From the NCBI GenBank assembly GCA_961205875.1, contig OY540810.1:19034001-19098000 (forward strand): a DNA stretch of 64,000 nucleotides, in the 5' to 3' direction. Position 1 is the stretch's first letter. Every line of letters starts with the position of its first letter. The notes beneath the pieces were generated by a model. It had not been told where the DNA came from, searched no databases, and saw nothing but the letters and a program-made list of their open reading frames with translations. This DNA is from Sialis fuliginosa. Taxonomy: Eukaryota > Arthropoda > Insecta > Megaloptera > Sialidae. Shown here piece by piece: positions 61,472-64,000 of this stretch. The position numbers and the translations under genes were made by a program.

Positions 61472-61879
61472 AAATTAAAAAACTTAACGAATTAATAAAA
61501 ACAATATAAAATGTATAGGTAAAAACTAACCTATCTTCAGAAGAAAGTGCCTAATTATCTATAAAAATCAAAAGTATAAATAGATGTGTTCATATCGCAA
61601 ATAATCGACTTTTGCACGTCAATTCTAAATATCACTTTACAAAAAAAATCAGCAATATAAAAAAAAAGATTACAAATGTCTAGCAAATTTTAAATCCAAT
61701 CATATCAATACAATAAAAAATTTACATGTGTGTACGAAAACAGACATGTACATATAACATACAGGTAGATATTTGGTGAATATATACAACATAGGTATAT
61801 CTAAATATTTTTACACGAGCAAATATCTAAAAGTCAGACGCTTTTTTCTACACACAAACACACACATATACAACGCAGT
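61472..61879. other. AT-rich noncoding DNA
   Basis: No supportable feature, apart from short CA runs near 61855. Confidence 0.4.
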
Positions 61880-62160
61880 CAAAGGTCACCGCGATTGTAT
61901 TGTGTAGTTGTTGTAACGGCGGCGGCGAACGTGGGGGTGAGAGAGTGGTTTCCGCGGCCGGGGATTATTTTAGGGTGGATTTAATGGCGACCACTGGAAA
62001 TGCAATATACCAGGTGATACCAGGCGCCAGACAATGCTTGGTTTATAGCCCTGTGGTGCGTTGTTTAGGACATCATTTGCATATGATTCATATTGTACGT
62101 CTGTCAGTGGCGGGTGTGCAGTGTGCAGTAGGTAGGTACACTGAAGGAAAATGAATATGA
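61880..62160. promoter_or_regulatory. GC-rich island, possible promoter or first exon
   Basis: Composition changes abruptly to GC-rich (ACGGCGGCGGCGAACG, TTCCGCGGCCGGGG). An 84-codon frame crosses it but starts without an ATG. An internal ATGGCGACCACTGG followed by ATACCAG|GTGATA could be a tiny first exon (MATTGNAIYQ) with a weak donor. Near 62104, CAGTGGCGGGTGTGCAG also resembles a transposon end. Nothing decides between these. Confidence 0.2.
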
Positions 62161-62399
62161 ACCGAAGGAGACTTCAAATATATTCCAACGTATATTCATA
62201 CTTTCATAGATATAGATTTTATTGTAATTTTAACAATTTTATTCGATCGTTGGCCATGTGAATATTTTACATAATGAATTGCTTCCTCGCAATATCGAAG
62301 ATACGAGAAGCTTTGTGATTGTTCTAGAATGAGACAAAAAAAATGTTCTCCGATTTCAAAATTTTTAATTGATCTTTCCGTTTCGGATTTAGACAAACA

Positions 62400-62830
62400 C
62401 TTTTCAATCTGTGTCTGTCTGTCTGTGTGTGTGTGAACCACTAAACCGATATTAATAAAACTTGGTTGGATAGTTGGATCTGGCTTGAGGACGCTCTCAT
62501 TTCAAAATTGCGTGTAAGGGAGAGGGGTGACATCCCAAAATATTTATTTTTTCAAGATATCTCAAGAACGACACATGTTACGTGAAAATTTTATAGAATA
62601 TTTTTTGTAGAACATTAAATTTCCTATAATTGGGTCTACAACGTTTGTTGTAAAATATTCCCTTACAAAGATTTATCTCAATTTATTTTTAAAAATCGTG
62701 TTTTGTTTTTCTAAATTGATATTTGTTTGGACATATTAAATGTCATTTTGACGTTTTAAATGTCATTTTAGCGTTTTAAATATCATTTTGACGTTTGCAT
62801 AAATTTAGATTTAGATTGAAGTTGTCAAAA
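62400..62830 (+). repeat. Repeat with GTCT microsatellite, Helitron-like start
   Basis: (GTCT)n and (GT)n at about 62411-62434 are followed by ACCACTAAACCGATATTAAT and AAAACTTGG, parallel to the ACCACTGAACCGATCTTAAT and AAATTTGGCAG that follow the GTCT run in the Helitron at 31301. It is probably a diverged relative; neither end could be set. At 62735-62795, TCATTTTGACGTTTTAAATG-like units repeat about three times. Confidence 0.4.
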
Positions 62831-63693
62831 AATTAAAAATATACGAAAAAATAATCAGGTGCGTTTTAAGAAAAATTTCGAACTAATATTTTTTAGTAAA
62901 ATTGTATAAAAATTAAATGGTTAACCAATTCCAAGCAATTTATCTGGACACTATCGGTTTTTATTTAAATTGTTCAATAATTAACTACTTTTGGTGAATT
63001 TAGCACGAAGAAGCACTGTGCATTTACTTCTCAGATGTTTTTTATTAATATTTAAATGTGTCATGTTTTGTGGTCACTCGCTAAAAACATAAAACCATAG
63101 AATTAGTTTAGGCTATATAATAACTGTTATGTTATGGTAGGCCCGTATAAATGAAAATATACTTGATATTTTCTAATAAAATATATAAAAATCAGAGGGT
63201 GTAATATTGATGTAACTAAACCAACAGTGACGTGTTACTACAAAGTAGAAACTTTAAAGAATTGCCGTGGTAAACGGGGGCGTATCGATTGATTAGAGAA
63301 CAAAAAAAGGTCTTCAAGCATTGTGATGGTTAAATTTTTTTAAATTTTTTAGGGCCCCCGACTTTCATAACGCGCCACTGTAAGCCAGTATTTTGCTAGA
63401 ATAATGAGGTCAGGCACATAATAAATTACCTACAGTTGATATTTTCCAAGAAAAATGGCAGTTGTGATACCGATGTAATTAAACCGTCGCGGTCGTCACT
63501 GCCACCATGTTATAGGGATACAGTGCGGTGTCTGCGTTCTTAGAGCAGCCAATTGACCGGCATTCATTGAACTTTATAAAAAAAACTATCGAACCAAAAA
63601 ACAAAAAAACTGTCACGAAAAATTCTAAAAATTATTACAAAAAATTTCAACCAAAAGTTGACTCAAATAAAATCTTAATTATATCGTCTAACT
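62831..63693. other. AT-rich noncoding DNA with a possible transposon end
   Basis: GGGCCCCCGACTTTCATAA followed by CGCGCCACTG ends at about 63380 and looks like the right end of a DNA element (complement CAGTGGCGCG). Its left end was not identified. The frame at 63528-63773 lacks support. Confidence 0.35.
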
Positions 63694-64000
63694 CAGCGGT
63701 TCTTAAACTAGGGTCCGCGGAACTATTACCATTGTTTTTCTGTCAGAGAGGCAGGGGTTATTTTAGTGTGTAGTTGTAGCTTATTTCTGCAGTTGTAAAA
63801 GCTAATTTGTGTAGTACAAAAAATTTAAAAAAAATGTATAATAAATAAATAAAATAATAAAATGTGTGGAAAAAGGTCATTGCAGTTGTAAAAACAAAAA
63901 ATTTAAGAAATATAGAGCAAAAAATAGGTCATTGCAGTTGTAAAATCAAAAATTGTAAGAAATGTAGAGAAAAAAATAGGTCATTACAGTTGTAAAATCA
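63694..64000. mobile_element. hAT-type element, left end, running off the window
   Basis: CAGCGGTTCTTAAACTAGGG followed by TCCGCGGAAC is a typical hAT end. The rest of the element is not in the window, so its length and target duplication cannot be judged. Confidence 0.6.
63874..64000. repeat. 52-bp minisatellite, cut by the window end
   Basis: Units beginning AGGTCATTGCAGTTGTAAAA start at 63874, 63926 and 63978, exactly 52 bp apart. A diverged upstream relative (GCAGTTGTAAAAGCTAA) lies near 63789. The array continues beyond 64000. Confidence 0.9.

Noticed and set aside
62106-63380. A transposon with CAGTGGCG...CGCCACTG ends
   Set aside because: Only the first eight bases match between the two ends; beyond them the sequences differ.

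Overview
The window is very AT-rich eukaryotic DNA, most likely from an insect. The evidence is a Helitron with the ends of the lepidopteran/insect Lep1 type, Tc1 and DD37D-mariner relics, many hAT-like short elements, and a decayed five-exon gene of the DUF4806 type, a family common in insects such as aphids and ants. I favour a hemipteran or lepidopteran, by inference only. There are no bacterial operons, no rRNA or intact tRNA genes and no CRISPR array. No complete intact host gene could be supported. Two isolated candidate exons (18654-18751 +, 30788-30940 -) may belong to genes whose other exons lie far away or outside the window.

Layout. 1-9 kb: an hAT-type MITE with a perfect 8-bp target duplication (772-1062), a Helitron-like copy (1685-2500), a TA-flanked MITE (4428-5006) and a composite repeat with tRNA-like B-box motifs (7960-8787). 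9.5-14.3 kb: a 1.6-kb foldback with tandem repeats mirrored in its arms, a short MITE and another B-box repeat. 14-28 kb: mostly featureless AT-rich DNA with one good candidate exon and a second copy of the TA-flanked MITE. 28-42 kb: a TTA-flanked MITE, a Tc1 pseudogene, a Helitron with both ends, an hAT-like element with a perfect 8-bp duplication nested in an older inverted-repeat element, a GATC-rich hairpin, an (AC)24 tract beside a GC-rich island, and a DD37D mariner pseudogene. 45-54 kb: a MITE, two kilobase-scale palindromes with TA duplications, and a second Helitron-like copy.

The most interesting region is 54.9-61.5 kb. A 6.3-kb element with CACTG...CAGTG ends (55107-61398) carries long arrays of a short AGTAAAATTAC-like motif next to each end, as CACTA/EnSpm elements do. 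Between the arrays lie a 1.3-kb palindrome whose centre falls inside a cysteine-rich CXC-like coding fragment, and a decayed five-exon DUF4806 gene with phase-compatible splice sites. The element is flanked by a 2-bp CA duplication. Removing it joins two flanking reading frames in phase, so it may have interrupted a coding segment.

The overall picture is a transposon graveyard dominated by hairpin-forming elements. Element ends, duplications and reading frames were read directly from the sequence; family names rest on motif recognition and could not be checked by database search.
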